Shown piece after piece: positions 1 through 10,639 of a DNA stretch of 64,000 bases. Below the pieces are notes generated by a model that searched no databases, was not told the origin of the DNA, and was given only the letters and a program-made list of their open reading frames with translations. This DNA is from Triplophysa rosa. Lineage: Eukaryota; Chordata; Actinopteri; Cypriniformes; Nemacheilidae. The translations under genes were made by a program, and so were the position numbers. The stretch spans positions 84,002 to 148,001 of the forward strand of contig NW_026634135.1 in NCBI RefSeq assembly GCF_024868665.1, read 5' to 3'. Each line of letters starts with the position of its first letter. Position 1 is the stretch's first letter.

Positions 1-160
1 CCTCTACTTCTCCACTGGACGGTTACAATTTCGCGCTAGCGCTCACGTCTGACTCGGCCAGGCCAATCAGCGTCACTCCGCTAGAGATTGTGACACGGCA
101 CAGCGCTGTGACGTTTTCCATAGGAACTGACACAACGTCGAGAGACCGAAAGAAAGGGAA

Positions 161-497
161 AGTCTTGGTTACGGATGTAACCTCAGTTCCCTGATGGAGG
201 GAACGAGACGTTGTGTCCTTCTTGCCACAACGCTGGCCGCCTGCCGCAGCGGTCGAGGGATGCTCTCACGCTCCTCAGACCAAAAGGTGAATGAATGCAG
301 CACGCCGTCTCCCTTTTATACCCGGATATCTGGAGGCGGAGCCGGCATGCAAATTTCATTCGCCAATTTCATTGGCCTTTTCTAAAATAGTCGGAAGCGA
401 TAGGTTCTCAAGAGCGAACCCCATCTGTCGGCTCGACACAACGTCTCATTCCCTCCATCAGGGAACTGAGGTTACAGTACATCCGTAAACCAAGACG
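161..497. mobile_element. Short TIR element (MITE-like), cyprinid type
   Basis: The first ~60 bases from 161 (starting AGTCTTGGTT) return as reverse complement at about 432-497, including the shared stretch CTGATGGAGGGAA. The interior has no convincing coding sequence; the two short ORFs are incidental. A further short inverted match (CACAACGTC) lies just outside at about 130. From memory this CCCTGATGGAGGGAACGAGAC sequence is abundant in cyprinid genomes. No target duplication could be fixed, so the superfamily is left open. Confidence 0.7.
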
Positions 498-656
498 TTT
501 AGTTTCCACAGATATTAATGAAATCTGGATAAAATAAGAAACAAGCAGTATTAGGAAATATTTTATGGCTTAAATACAAAACATTGAGTATATGCTACTG
601 GATTTTCTAAAGTGGTCATGCACAAACAAAGACAGCTAAAATAATTATTATAATTA

Positions 657-3600
657 CTATGACTTTTTTATTATCATAATGTGTTTTCTAACCATTTCTG
701 AGGATTCAGCAAGAGACATCTCACTGGAACTGGAACTTGAGCCGTATGAGCCTCTTTTAATGGACTCTAAGACATCTTTGAGAGATGATACTATCCCAGG
801 AAGATCTACAAGATAAAAAAGTATGTTTCAGATTGAGTTAATCTGATTGACAAAAAAAAAACTGTACAAAATAAAAAAATAATGAATTGTTGACTCAGTC
901 GGCTTAAATCATTAAATAAAGACATCATATTTACATTTCAATTAACTCATAATTTACCTTTTAAAGCTTTGACAACATCACCATCAAGCTTGACAGTGTT
1001 CTGCGGAGGTGTGCTCTGCAAATGACTGTTCTCAAATTCCTTGCTTCCATTATTATCATCTTGTTCGTTGTCACTGTCCAGTGCAGCCTGTATGTTAAAT
1101 TTGACACAAGGTTAGAAGAGGCTCGACAAACACCTACAGTAAGTTAGTGATGTTGTATTATTCAATTAAGTAACCAGTTTAGATGACATGAAATGTTATG
1201 TTAATGGTTGCATAATTATAATTTAGATTTTTAATTATTGTGTTCACTGGGACGCCAGGGGTTCATGCTCTAAACTATTCAACTGTGTTGCAGATTCAAG
1301 GAACTGATAAATCACACAAAATGCATGCAAAAAAGCAAATAGAAGGGTGAATAGCCCAAACTCACTGCAGCTCCCATAAAAAGTTTTTAAAAAAATAAAA
1401 ACCAAAAAAAAAAAAAAAAATTTTAGAAAAAAAAAAATTTTTTTACATAAAATCATCCCACACAATGTAAAGAACATTATGTAAAAATATAACCTTGATA
1501 TCTTTGAGTAAAGCAGTGTAAAAAAATACATCATAGTTAAATTAATAGGTGAAATCAAACTTTGATGCTTATCACTCAATTAAGATTTTTAGACTTTAGC
1601 CTGGATTTCACAGGGACACATATAAACATTTGATTCCAGTCTTATTAAAGGAAAACTAAAACAAGCTTTATGAATCTCCTTTTCGGACAAAGTGGAAAAA
1701 CTGTGGTGAAGGAAGCCAAAAAGTTATGCGGCTTTCACACAGGACACGCGGAATGCGCTGGGTTCAACATAGCCCTTCAATTTGCGCTGCGCTGGCCGGA
1801 GCAAAGTATGCGGAATTTTCAAAACATTGGGAGTTCTATACGTTTTCTATAGCAAAAGAGCTTTATTTCAAAGTAGTGGAGGAGGCTAGAAGAGGGAGAA
1901 AATGGAATGTTGCCGCTGCCCGTGTCCATTTCACACGCATATTACCTACCTACAACAAGCTACCTGACTTAAAACACACCTGACATGCCAACTTGAATTG
2001 ACATATGTCTCCATGTACGAGAGAGAGAGAGAGAGAGAGAGAACATTTTACTTCACGCAAAGCGAAACTAAAACCGCTAATAAAGCAGGCTGTCCTTATC
2101 AACGTACAAAATGAAAATAAACACTCGACTCTACACATGGTTATCATATTTATATTATTTATTTCACTTGTTCTTGTTTAGAAATGCACGCTCAGACGCA
2201 GCCGGCACGCACACACATAACACTGCGCTGAACATTTAAGTTTGTTAAGGCACTTTGTGTTTTGTGTCCACCAATGAATAAAATCATCTCATGAAGTCCT
2301 GAAACAAAGTTATTTAGTGACAGATTAGAGCAGTCGATGGAAAGAGGTGAGTGAGGCCAACCGTCAAGGTGCAGTTTAAAGCTGTGAACAGTGCTGCAGG
2401 AGACTGATGCACATTTACATCATGTATTATTGTATGATCAACATTACATATTTATATGTAATTCTTTCAGTATCTCTGTTAAAAATGTATATTACAAATC
2501 AATCTGTTATTTTCAGTAATGATGCTGTTAAAAATATTTTTGTAGACTTTTCAAGTTTTGTTTTTCTATATTATCTAACGGTCTGTTAATGGTGGAGGCC
2601 TCATGGTTTAGGTAAATTATCACACTGCATGAATAAATGATTATGTGTGTGAGGAGGAAATAGAATAAGCTGGTTGTAATAATAATGCTGTAGTTATTTC
2701 TATAGTCTTTGTGTAATATTTAAACAAAATGTTTGAATTGAGAGGTTTGGACTTTTTTTCACAGAAATAAATAAAGTAAAGTACCGAAAAAAGGTACCGT
2801 TTGATACCGGCACCGAATTCCAGGTACCGTTTTGGTACCGGCTAAAAAGTGAACGGTAACCAACCCTACTGCCGATGTCCCTATTCAAGCGCAAAATTGT
2901 GTTGTGCAGTTCCCAAAAAATTCCAACACAGAGTAGCATCCATTTTATCTTTCATGCTCGGATGCCTCGTTTCTATTGGCAGCGCCGGTAATCGTCACAG
3001 AGCGCAGCAGCAAAAAATTGCTTTTTTTTTTACTTTGACCGCAGCGTGCGTGCAAGCTCAACAGCGGTGCGTTCCGCGCAACATGAAACCACCCTTGCGC
3101 AGAGATTGCCATTGAAATGAATGGGTTTCATAGCGCAGAGCATTCCGCGTCCTGTGTGAAAGCCGCATTACCTTGATACTTAGAGAAACAATTTTCACTG
3201 TAATGGAAAATAGATCAGAGTGAAAATAAAACTTTGAATATAAAATGATTTAATATGAAATTAAAACATCGCTTACTCTTTTCCTTGATCTTCTACGCTC
3301 GTTCTTTTCAAACATGTCAATGTCTGTGTTATCTGAATCATCGGACATTGGAGTGGAGGTTATGGGTGCTGCTTTATTTCTTTGTAAGTTCTGGAGGTCT
3401 CTTTTGAGTTTGTTTCCCATTGCAACATCGGCTGCACCTTGAGAAGTACTTGCAATCTAAAAATAATACATTCTAATGTAACATTTCACCAACAAAAATA
3501 ATAATCATAAAGAAACTGAAAAAGGAGCAGGCAGGCCAGTCATTATTGAAAAAATATACAATAATTCTGAAAGTTAGGAAAATCAAAAACCTTTAAGGCC

Positions 3601-4463
3601 TCAGCTGTTTTTTTCCCTTGCTGTGTGGTTGTCTTCCAGATGTCTTCGCCTCTCTTAAAAGCATCTCTCTTAACAATTAAGTCTTTGTAAACATCTGTCA
3701 TTAAAAACAAAAGTTATATAACAAAATTATAATATAACAAAATTTTAAACTGAGAAACAGATCACGTCCATGCACACACACATCCAATAAGCGCGAGTCG
3801 AGGCGAATTGATTGCGCCAGCATCATGAGAGTTGCGTTGAAGTAATTACATGATTAAATACTTTGAAATATTTGTAATAAATAACAACTTTTCCCCTATA
3901 GTAGCTTTACTAATAAAAGATTCTATTATTGTAACGAGGCTTAAGGCCGATTATTAATAAGCAAGCAGTATTTTTCATGCAAACAATGTTTTATAGCGGT
4001 TTTATCAAACAGAAAGTCACTTTCTAGAGTAAGCATCAACAATCGGTGCCTAAATTACTAACGTTAGACCTAATGCTAGCAAGTCGGTATTGCGTCAAGT
4101 AATCCACGTAGCTAACATTGTGCTAAAAGCTAACAAACGTTGAAATGATGTTTGCGTGGGGAAATTGTTTCTAAACCCAAAGTGATCTTAAAGCTAGTTA
4201 TACTAATCGATAACATTAATAACCTTACCACTAAGAAGTAGTATTTTTGCTGGCAGTGTCTTGGTCTGTCCATGTCGGCTGCGACTTGACAGGCGCACCT
4301 CTACGTAGCCCTCTTCGCTTCTAAATTGCTCGCGTGAACTGACCACGTACTCTGATAGTCTGTGCTCTCTTAAAATGATATCGGTGCTGTCCACTTTCAC
4401 GATATCAGAGTCAGGGAAATAAAACAAAGCATAGTTTGGAAACGACATGACTCCTGCTGACAT
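657..4463 (-). CDS. Accessory protein of EnSpm-type transposon, five exons, function unknown
   Basis: A spliced gene on the minus strand can be read as complement(join(657..805,958..1087,3277..3456,3591..3694,4229..4463)). Each junction has GT-AG and the phases agree, giving 265 codons plus a stop. The first ATG in frame is at 4463 (MSAGVMSFPNYALF); a second at 4448 is also possible. The frame is open upstream to 4571 but only from a GTG. The N-terminal part resembles the short beta-rich segment of uncharacterised fish proteins (NYALFYFPDSDIVKVD). The middle is acidic and basic low complexity (SDDSDNTDIDMFEKNERRR) and the end is serine-rich. Family members, as I recall, often continue into a BEN domain; none is visible here, and a possible donor at 693 would skip the stop at 657, so the 3' end may be missing. 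It is divergent from the transposase gene at 4708 and is inferred to belong to the same transposon. Introns 3 and 4 are large; one carries a Harbinger-like insertion. Confidence 0.6.
2019..2042. repeat. (GA)12 microsatellite
   Basis: A perfect GA dinucleotide run inside the Harbinger-like element. Confidence 0.95.
2776..2872. repeat. End of a GGTACCG-rich repeat, partial
   Basis: GGTACCG/CGGTACC motifs recur about every 15-25 bases and the segment ends ACCAACCCTACT, a terminal pattern seen on fish hAT-like repeats. The other terminus was not found, so this is a nested fragment. Confidence 0.4.
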
Positions 4464-4707
4464 TTCTTCTCCGTTACTCAGCCAGCCGGAATGACCTCTC
4501 AAAACGTACGTTTTCAATTGGCTGTCTCTGATTGGACAGATAGTGTTAAGATGATTTGAAAGGCTTGACACTTATTGGTCAAACTGAATGCACCGCGAAA
4601 GTGCATTCACTGCAAAAGAAGTATAAACTACTGTTGATACAATTAATAATTATTATTTCCGTCGCCGTTACATCAGTTGGAAAGCCTTTGGCGCTGAAGT
4701 GACAATA
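4464..4707. promoter_or_regulatory. Shared intergenic region between two divergent transposon genes
   Basis: Only 244 bases separate the inferred start codons of the minus-strand accessory gene (4463) and the plus-strand transposase gene (4708), so one bidirectional promoter is likely. The region has mixed composition and no clear TATA box in a convincing position. The role is inferred from layout only. Confidence 0.45.
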
Positions 4708-7700
4708 ATGAAGAAATACAAATCTTACCTGGACTCACAAGATAATGAGATTCCAAAAACGACAAATCGCCGCTTTAAGGAGCTGGGTGCAAATAAAGAG
4801 GTACATTTTATTTGAATGTTTTTTTTCCAGCATTGTTTGAAGATTGTAGCCAGACATGCAACAAATTATATATATATTATTTTTCTTTAATCTGCATGGA
4901 ATTCCTGCTACATACAACATGCTGTTTTTGCACGTCTGTCTGTGGCACCCAGGATTTCAACATATTTGTCAATTTCTATTTTTTGCAGAATTCACGCAGG
5001 TTTGCAGGTGGTTACAAAGACTATGTGTGCTTCAATGATTCTGAATTACCAAGAACAACTGAATACAGGAGAAGGAAAAAAACTGGTAAATAGACAGTAG
5101 GCTATTTGAAATGGTTACTGAAACACATATGTGTTATGAAACACATGATTTTTTATTTGAGTATTTCATAGCCTACTGCAAGTACTAGGGATTTTTATTA
5201 TTATTAATTGATTCATGAAGCTGCAATTAAGTTTATGATACTAACAGTAACTTGGTATCTTTCAGCTCCCGGTCAATTTCAATAACAATGAGGCAACCAA
5301 GGAAAATAACAATGTTCATTATACTCAGTGCCCAAGACCAGCAAAGAGATTCAAATCGGATAACCAAGAGCAGGAAATAGTTGAGTGGGTAGGTAAAAGT
5401 TGTATCAACATCAGTTTTTTAATTTAAATATTTTTATTTCACAGATTTACAATCAAACAACATATAATGTTATATGTCATATAATGACAAAACAGTCATC
5501 CATCATTCGGATTTGATATGTATATTGTATAGAGTGTTAATGAAGTGACTACTAACGATGGCAGAGGGCTGCCTCACCAGACCAACTTGTGCCAGTCTCC
5601 TGAGATTCATCATCAGGAAGCCAACTTACACTCTCAGGTAAATATATTATTATTTGTTATGTACATCCACAATTACATTACATGTGGCTAGATGGACTAC
5701 TGTCACAACATGACAATATTATATGACTTGGCATTTATAAATTAGGTTTTGGAACTGTGAGGGTTAGATGGGTTTATTTTTGTACGTATTACTTATTTAT
5801 TCCTTCATTCATATATTTAAGTTCATTTTACAAATAGCATGTCACAAATATTTAGTTAGTTGCAGGTGGACCTGTGATTTAAGAAAAATACAGACATAAT
5901 TGTAACAGCTAAGCGAAGTGGCTGTGAAACATTTATAGAACTATTGCAGGTCATTTAAATTGGTCATTTTAAAATACTGAACCCTTCTCTAAATTTATTC
6001 AAATAAAAGTTGTTTGCAGAACTCGCCACTCAGAAATACAAATCTTTATTCAACAGACAATTCAGGACAGGACAGATATTGTCTGTGGGGGACACCAAGA
6101 GCATACAACTGATTTGCAACCAGCACCCGAGATACCTCACCTGAACCAAGGACCAAGCTCAAATCCATCGCAGGTAAATTATTCATGGTGTGGCTAAAAT
6201 CCTGCATTAAATAAAAGGAATCTAATTATAATGATTGGCCCACACCATTGGAAAATAATTTATAATTGCACCAAACACAAACTTAAATAACATAGTTGCA
6301 CATTACGTTCTTTATAGAATTTTATCTACCAAGGACCTGGAACCAATGCAGGGTTTCAGGTCTGTTTGTTGCAGAATTTAATGAAATTTGGTAAAGAGGT
6401 GGATCCTGGACAGTTTTCGTTAAAACTGTTAGATACTGTAGACCACTATCTTTCTGCACTATCACAGGCTTTCTGCAAGTGCCCCTCTAGTTACTAATCT
6501 GTTTGTTAGTAGTGATGGGAAGTTCGGATCATTTTACTGACTCAGACCTTTGAGTCTCGTTCAGCAAAATGAACGAATCTTTTTTCGAGTCATATCTTTC
6601 ATTTCGTTCATTTTAGCAAAATATAATTAAAATGTTACATGTTACTTTCCTAACACATCTACTACTTATGCAAACGTTGATCACATTACAAACAATACAA
6701 AACAATAATGCTATAAGAAAAAGAAAAGATGAATTCATTGTTTACCTGGGTCTTTAGTCTATGATTAGCTCACCACACCTCTTATCTGACAAGTCCTCGG
6801 GTTTGACTCGTTCGTTCACGATGTGACAGCTTCGTAAGCTAAACCAATGCCGTCTCAGCCGGAAAGAGAATTGATTAGTTCACTTCTCGATTCTTCGGGT
6901 TCGAGTCATTCGTTCATCAAGTGACAGCCCCCTACGCTTTACCAATGCCATCTGAGCCGGAAAGAGAATTGATTAGTTCACCTCTCGAGTCTTCGGGTTC
7001 GAGTCGTTTGTTCTTTTGTCACAGGACCCATAGAAAGTTGCGCAATGCGCATGCACGACTGGACGAATCACTCCACGAGACGACTCGTTCTTCCCGAGTC
7101 ACATTAAAGATTCGTTCAAAATGAACGAATCGTTCAAGAACGACCCATCACTATTTGTTAGTTCATTTATTTATTTGTCTTCTTGTTGTAGGGATCAGAG
7201 GTGGATGAGCTACTTTACCCAGGAGCACCTATCTCCAGAGGTCAGAGTTTGATGCTTTTAATGTCCTTCATTTTGAGACAACCTCTCACAGCTCTGGAAG
7301 CTCTGGAAGACCTCCTCAAGTTGTTTAATGAACATTTCCCAGGAACTGTGCCAGCTACTTCTTACCCATTTCATAAAGCTTATGGTCAGTATGGGCAATA
7401 TGAATCACATTTTTACTGTTCTGGATGCACAAACTATATAGGTAAGGCTAATGGTCAGACACAGTGTTCTGTATGTCACATTATGTTTGATGCAGACACA
7501 TATTTAAAAAACGGGTCGTATTTTCTGGTTTTGAAATTATCTAGCCAAATTAAGGACATTCTGGAAAGTCCCAAGAATTCTTTAGAGAGAAAAATATCAA
7601 CTAATGGCATTATTAACGACATAAATTCAGGAATGGAGTATGAAAAGCTAATCAGGGCTGGAAAAATTGGTAAAGAGGATGTGAGTTTATTGTGGAACTG

Positions 7701-9369
7701 TGATGGTATCCCAGTTTTCAAGAGCTCCAAGTCTCAGCTATGGCCCATTCAGTGCCAGATCATTGAACTGGATCCAAAAGAACGGAAAAATAATATCTGC
7801 ATTCCATGTATTTGGTTTGGAGAGAAGAAACCTAACATGGCAACTCTGTTAACTCCATTTGTTGATGAGCTTCAAGAACTGAAGCAAAATAGAATCAAAT
7901 GGACAGACACACAGAACCAGCAACATTCATCTAAGGTGCATGCCCTGATCTGTAGTTCAGATTCAGTGGCTCGTCCCCAAATTCGAAACACAAAACAATT
8001 TAATGGCATATATGGCTGTGACTTTTGCTATCATAAAGGTGGGAGATCATACTCTTACACATGTCCTGAACCTTCTCTCAGATGTGAATCTGAGCATTTC
8101 CAACATGCTATGACTGCAACTCCTCAGCAGCATGTAATGGGAGTGAAAGGTCCCTCTCCTTTAATGAAGCTAGCTAACTTTCAGATGGTTAATGGGTTTG
8201 TGCCTGAATACCAGCACAGTGTTTGCTTAGGAGTAACACGGCAGCTAATGACATTATGGCTGGATTCGACTAATCATGACAAACCATGGTACATTGGCAC
8301 AAAATCCGAAGTCATTGATAAGCAGTTACTATCAATCCAGCCTCCAGTAGAGTTAACTAGAGTTCCACAATCTGTAAAAGAACGTAAATATTGGAAGGCC
8401 TCTGAATGGAGATCGTTTCTTCTGTTCTATGCTTTACCAGTGCTTTGTGGCGTTCTTTCCAAGAAATACTGGAACCATCTTTTCCTTCTTGTTTTTGGTA
8501 TTTATTCTCTGCTTCAGGAAAAGATATCAATGGTTGAGGTTGATAGTGCAGAGAACACACTCAAGAAATTTGATAGGGAATTTGAGAAGTTGTATGGCAA
8601 GGAAAATATGACATTTAATGTGCACTTGATGACACACATTTCTGCAAGTGTGAGAAACTGGGGACCTTTGTGGGCTACATCCACCTTTTCTTTTGAGTCT
8701 TTTAATGGCACACTCTTGAAGTTCTTTAATGGAACCACACATGTCCAACAACAGATAGTCAAGAGATTCCTCAAATGGAGAGACCTTACAACCAAGGCTG
8801 AAAAGTACATGAAGAATGCCAAAGACACAGTCAAAAAACTGTTCTATAATATGCAGAACAGCATGCAAGAAACAGCAAAATCAGCACAACTGTCAGAGAA
8901 AGTTAGGGTTTTTGGTAATCCTCATTCAGTGACAATTCCAGTACGGCACATGCTTGCTATTGAGGATCTTTTTGGTATCAGGGTACAGCAAGGTCTTTAC
9001 TATGATCGTTTTCTTATTGACGGTGTACTTTATCACACAGAAACTTACACAAGGCTTCAAAAAAGAAACAACTCTGTTGTAGAATTAGCTGATGGCACAT
9101 TATGCAAGATTCTGAGCGATGTGGCATTTAATCCTAAAGGTTGTAATGAACAAATGAGTTGTGTTTTGGTTAAGGAGCTTTGTAGGTCTGGAAGACAGCT
9201 TTGTAGGGATTCAGACCTTAACATTTTTTCCAAGTTTATCCATGAGGTTAAAGTGTCAAACACTATTTATGCAGTGCGTACACAGTCTTTTAAACGAAAA
9301 TGTGTTATGATTGAGATGAAAGACAAAATGTATGTCATAGCTCTGCCAAATAATATTGAAAGAGACTGA
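4708..9369 (+). CDS. EnSpm/CACTA (Tnp2-like) transposase, seven exons, probably inactivated
   Basis: Proposed exons: 4708-4800, 4989-5085, 5266-5388, 5533-5637, 6057-6173, 6318-6359 and 7192-9369. All have AG acceptors and GT donors; the sixth donor is weak. The last exon encodes about 725 residues. It has a CxxC pair zinc-like segment (FYCSGCTNYIGK, then CSVC), then WNCDGIPVFKSSKSQLWPIQ with a candidate catalytic Asp, GCDFCYHKG, VPEYQHSVCLGVTRQL, and near the end NWGPLWATSTFSFESFNG with a candidate catalytic Glu. This order matches Tnp2-type DDE transposases of EnSpm/CACTA elements in animals. Early exons encode a lysine-rich N-terminus. The phases of exons 2 and 3 disagree by one base: exon 2 contains a run of seven A at about 5076-5082, and one base fewer would join them. 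This copy may thus be frameshifted. A hAT MITE occupies the intron before the last exon. Polyadenylation signal AATAAA lies near 9852. Confidence 0.7.
6510..7153. mobile_element. hAT MITE with 8-bp target duplication
   Basis: The ends are TAGTGATGGG at 6510 and CCCATCACTA at 7153. The flanks are an exact 8-bp repeat, TTTGTTAG at 6502-6509 and 7154-7161, which is the hAT signature. The interior is made of GATTCGTTCA-like and CTCGAGTCTTCGGGTTCGAGTC-like short repeats and codes for nothing. It is inserted in the last intron of the EnSpm transposase gene, so it is younger than that element. Confidence 0.9.
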
Positions 9370-9959
9370 AATGATTGCAGTTGTATTAATGAAAGACTTG
9401 AATTACTGTAATTAATTGTATATGTAAAATACTTTATAATCAGATTTTTTCTTTTGGCCATTCATGTGTGGAGCACATAAATTGTAAATTTTAAGATTTA
9501 TTTTTTGTTGTACAGTGTATCTGATGTTTTATACTGTTGTGGGGAAGTATTGGTACTAAGGTTCAGATTCAAGTTTGAACTGGATTTTTAAACTGCCTGT
9601 GTCATTTAAATATTGAAAGACATGATGTTAAATGAAAGTGTCTTGAGTGAGTAAAATTTATTGTGAACATTGTTTTCACTTGTATATGTAAATATTTGGC
9701 AAATAGAGCATTTGACAGATTGATACACATTTACATGATTTACAGTATATAATGTGCGATATTTCAATAGTACTAAAACTCATTTTGTTGTTGAAAATTA
9801 CAAGAAAAAGAAAACATATATTGTTAGTTTGTTATTATAATTGTAGCAAACCAATAAAGTAAACGAAAAGTACACATTTTGCGTCTGTCATATATAAATA
9901 TGATGCAAGTAAATACTCTGAAGTGTTGCAAAAATATGCTTTATTTTATTTATTAAATA

Positions 9960-10300
9960 TGTAATTAAGCATATATTTAATACCAAAGTTCTTCTAATAC
10001 ACTTTTTAGAAAATAGTTAAAGTACTTGTATATAGTGCATTTTTTTAAAGTGTTGTTAAGCATATATTTCTTACCAATGTGCTTGTAGTACATTTGTTAT
10101 GATTACATTGAAAGTATGCTTGTGTATAGTGCATTTCTTAAAAGTGTAGTTAAGCATATATTTATTACCAAAGTACTTCTAGTACATTTTTTATGATTAC
10201 ATTGAAAGTATGCTTGTGTATAGTGCATTTCTTAAAAGTGTAATTAAGCATATATTTATTACCAGAGTACTTAAACTTTTTACAAATATATTCATATGCA
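9960..10300. repeat. 94-bp tandem repeat, likely subterminal repeat of the EnSpm element
   Basis: TATAGTGCATTT recurs at 10031, 10125 and 10219, giving a 94-bp period with about 3.5 copies. Each unit contains AAGCATATATTT and TATGATTACATTGAAAGTA. It lies just beyond the transposase 3' end, where CACTA elements normally carry subterminal repeats. No matching copies are visible near the other end. Confidence 0.7.
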
Positions 10301-10489
10301 ATTCAAGATAATTGCACTTCAAATAAGCATGTTGAAAATACAAATGCATTATAAACGTACTACTTGAACTTTAAGTATAATTATAATACAATTATTACTA
10401 TGTATTTTTCACCTGGGAAGGTCATCTCAATGCATAGGTATCAGAAGCATAAACAATGTGGGTGGGTCCTCCCCCAGAAAAACAACACC

Positions 10490-10580
10490 AGTTTACCACC
10501 ATATTTAGTAGTGTGGCGAGTAAAATGCGTGACTAGTAGTTTTGGCACTATTTTACGCTGGTTCGAATACCCCTATTGCC
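10490..10580 (+). repeat. Possible tRNA-like SINE head
   Basis: GGTTCGAATACC at 10559 fits a pol III B box, with a weak A-box-like stretch (GTGGCGAGTAAA) about 45 bases upstream. No proper cloverleaf was found, so it may be chance. Confidence 0.25.
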
Positions 10581-10639
10581 AATCTCTCTCTTTTTCATTT
10601 CACATTTTCACATCACATATCAGACCGTACAGACATTTT

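Larger units (their letters stand above)
1727..3167. mobile_element. Non-autonomous Harbinger-like element with TTA target duplication
   Basis: The ends are inverted repeats starting TGCGGCTTTCACACAGGAC at 1727 and ending with its complement at 3167. Both sides are flanked by TTA (1724-1726 and 3168-3170), the 3-bp TWA target typical of PIF/Harbinger. No transposase is encoded in the 1441 bases. The element lies in the intron between exons 3 and 4 of the minus-strand accessory gene. Inside are a (GA)n run and a GGTACC-rich end of another repeat. Confidence 0.7.

Noticed and set aside
4464..4571. N-terminal extension of the accessory gene to 4571
   Set aside because: It would need a GTG start; the first in-frame ATG is at 4463.
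10505..10515. CACTAC-like right terminus for the EnSpm element (reverse strand)
   Set aside because: No matching inverted terminus was found on the left side, so the border is not supported.
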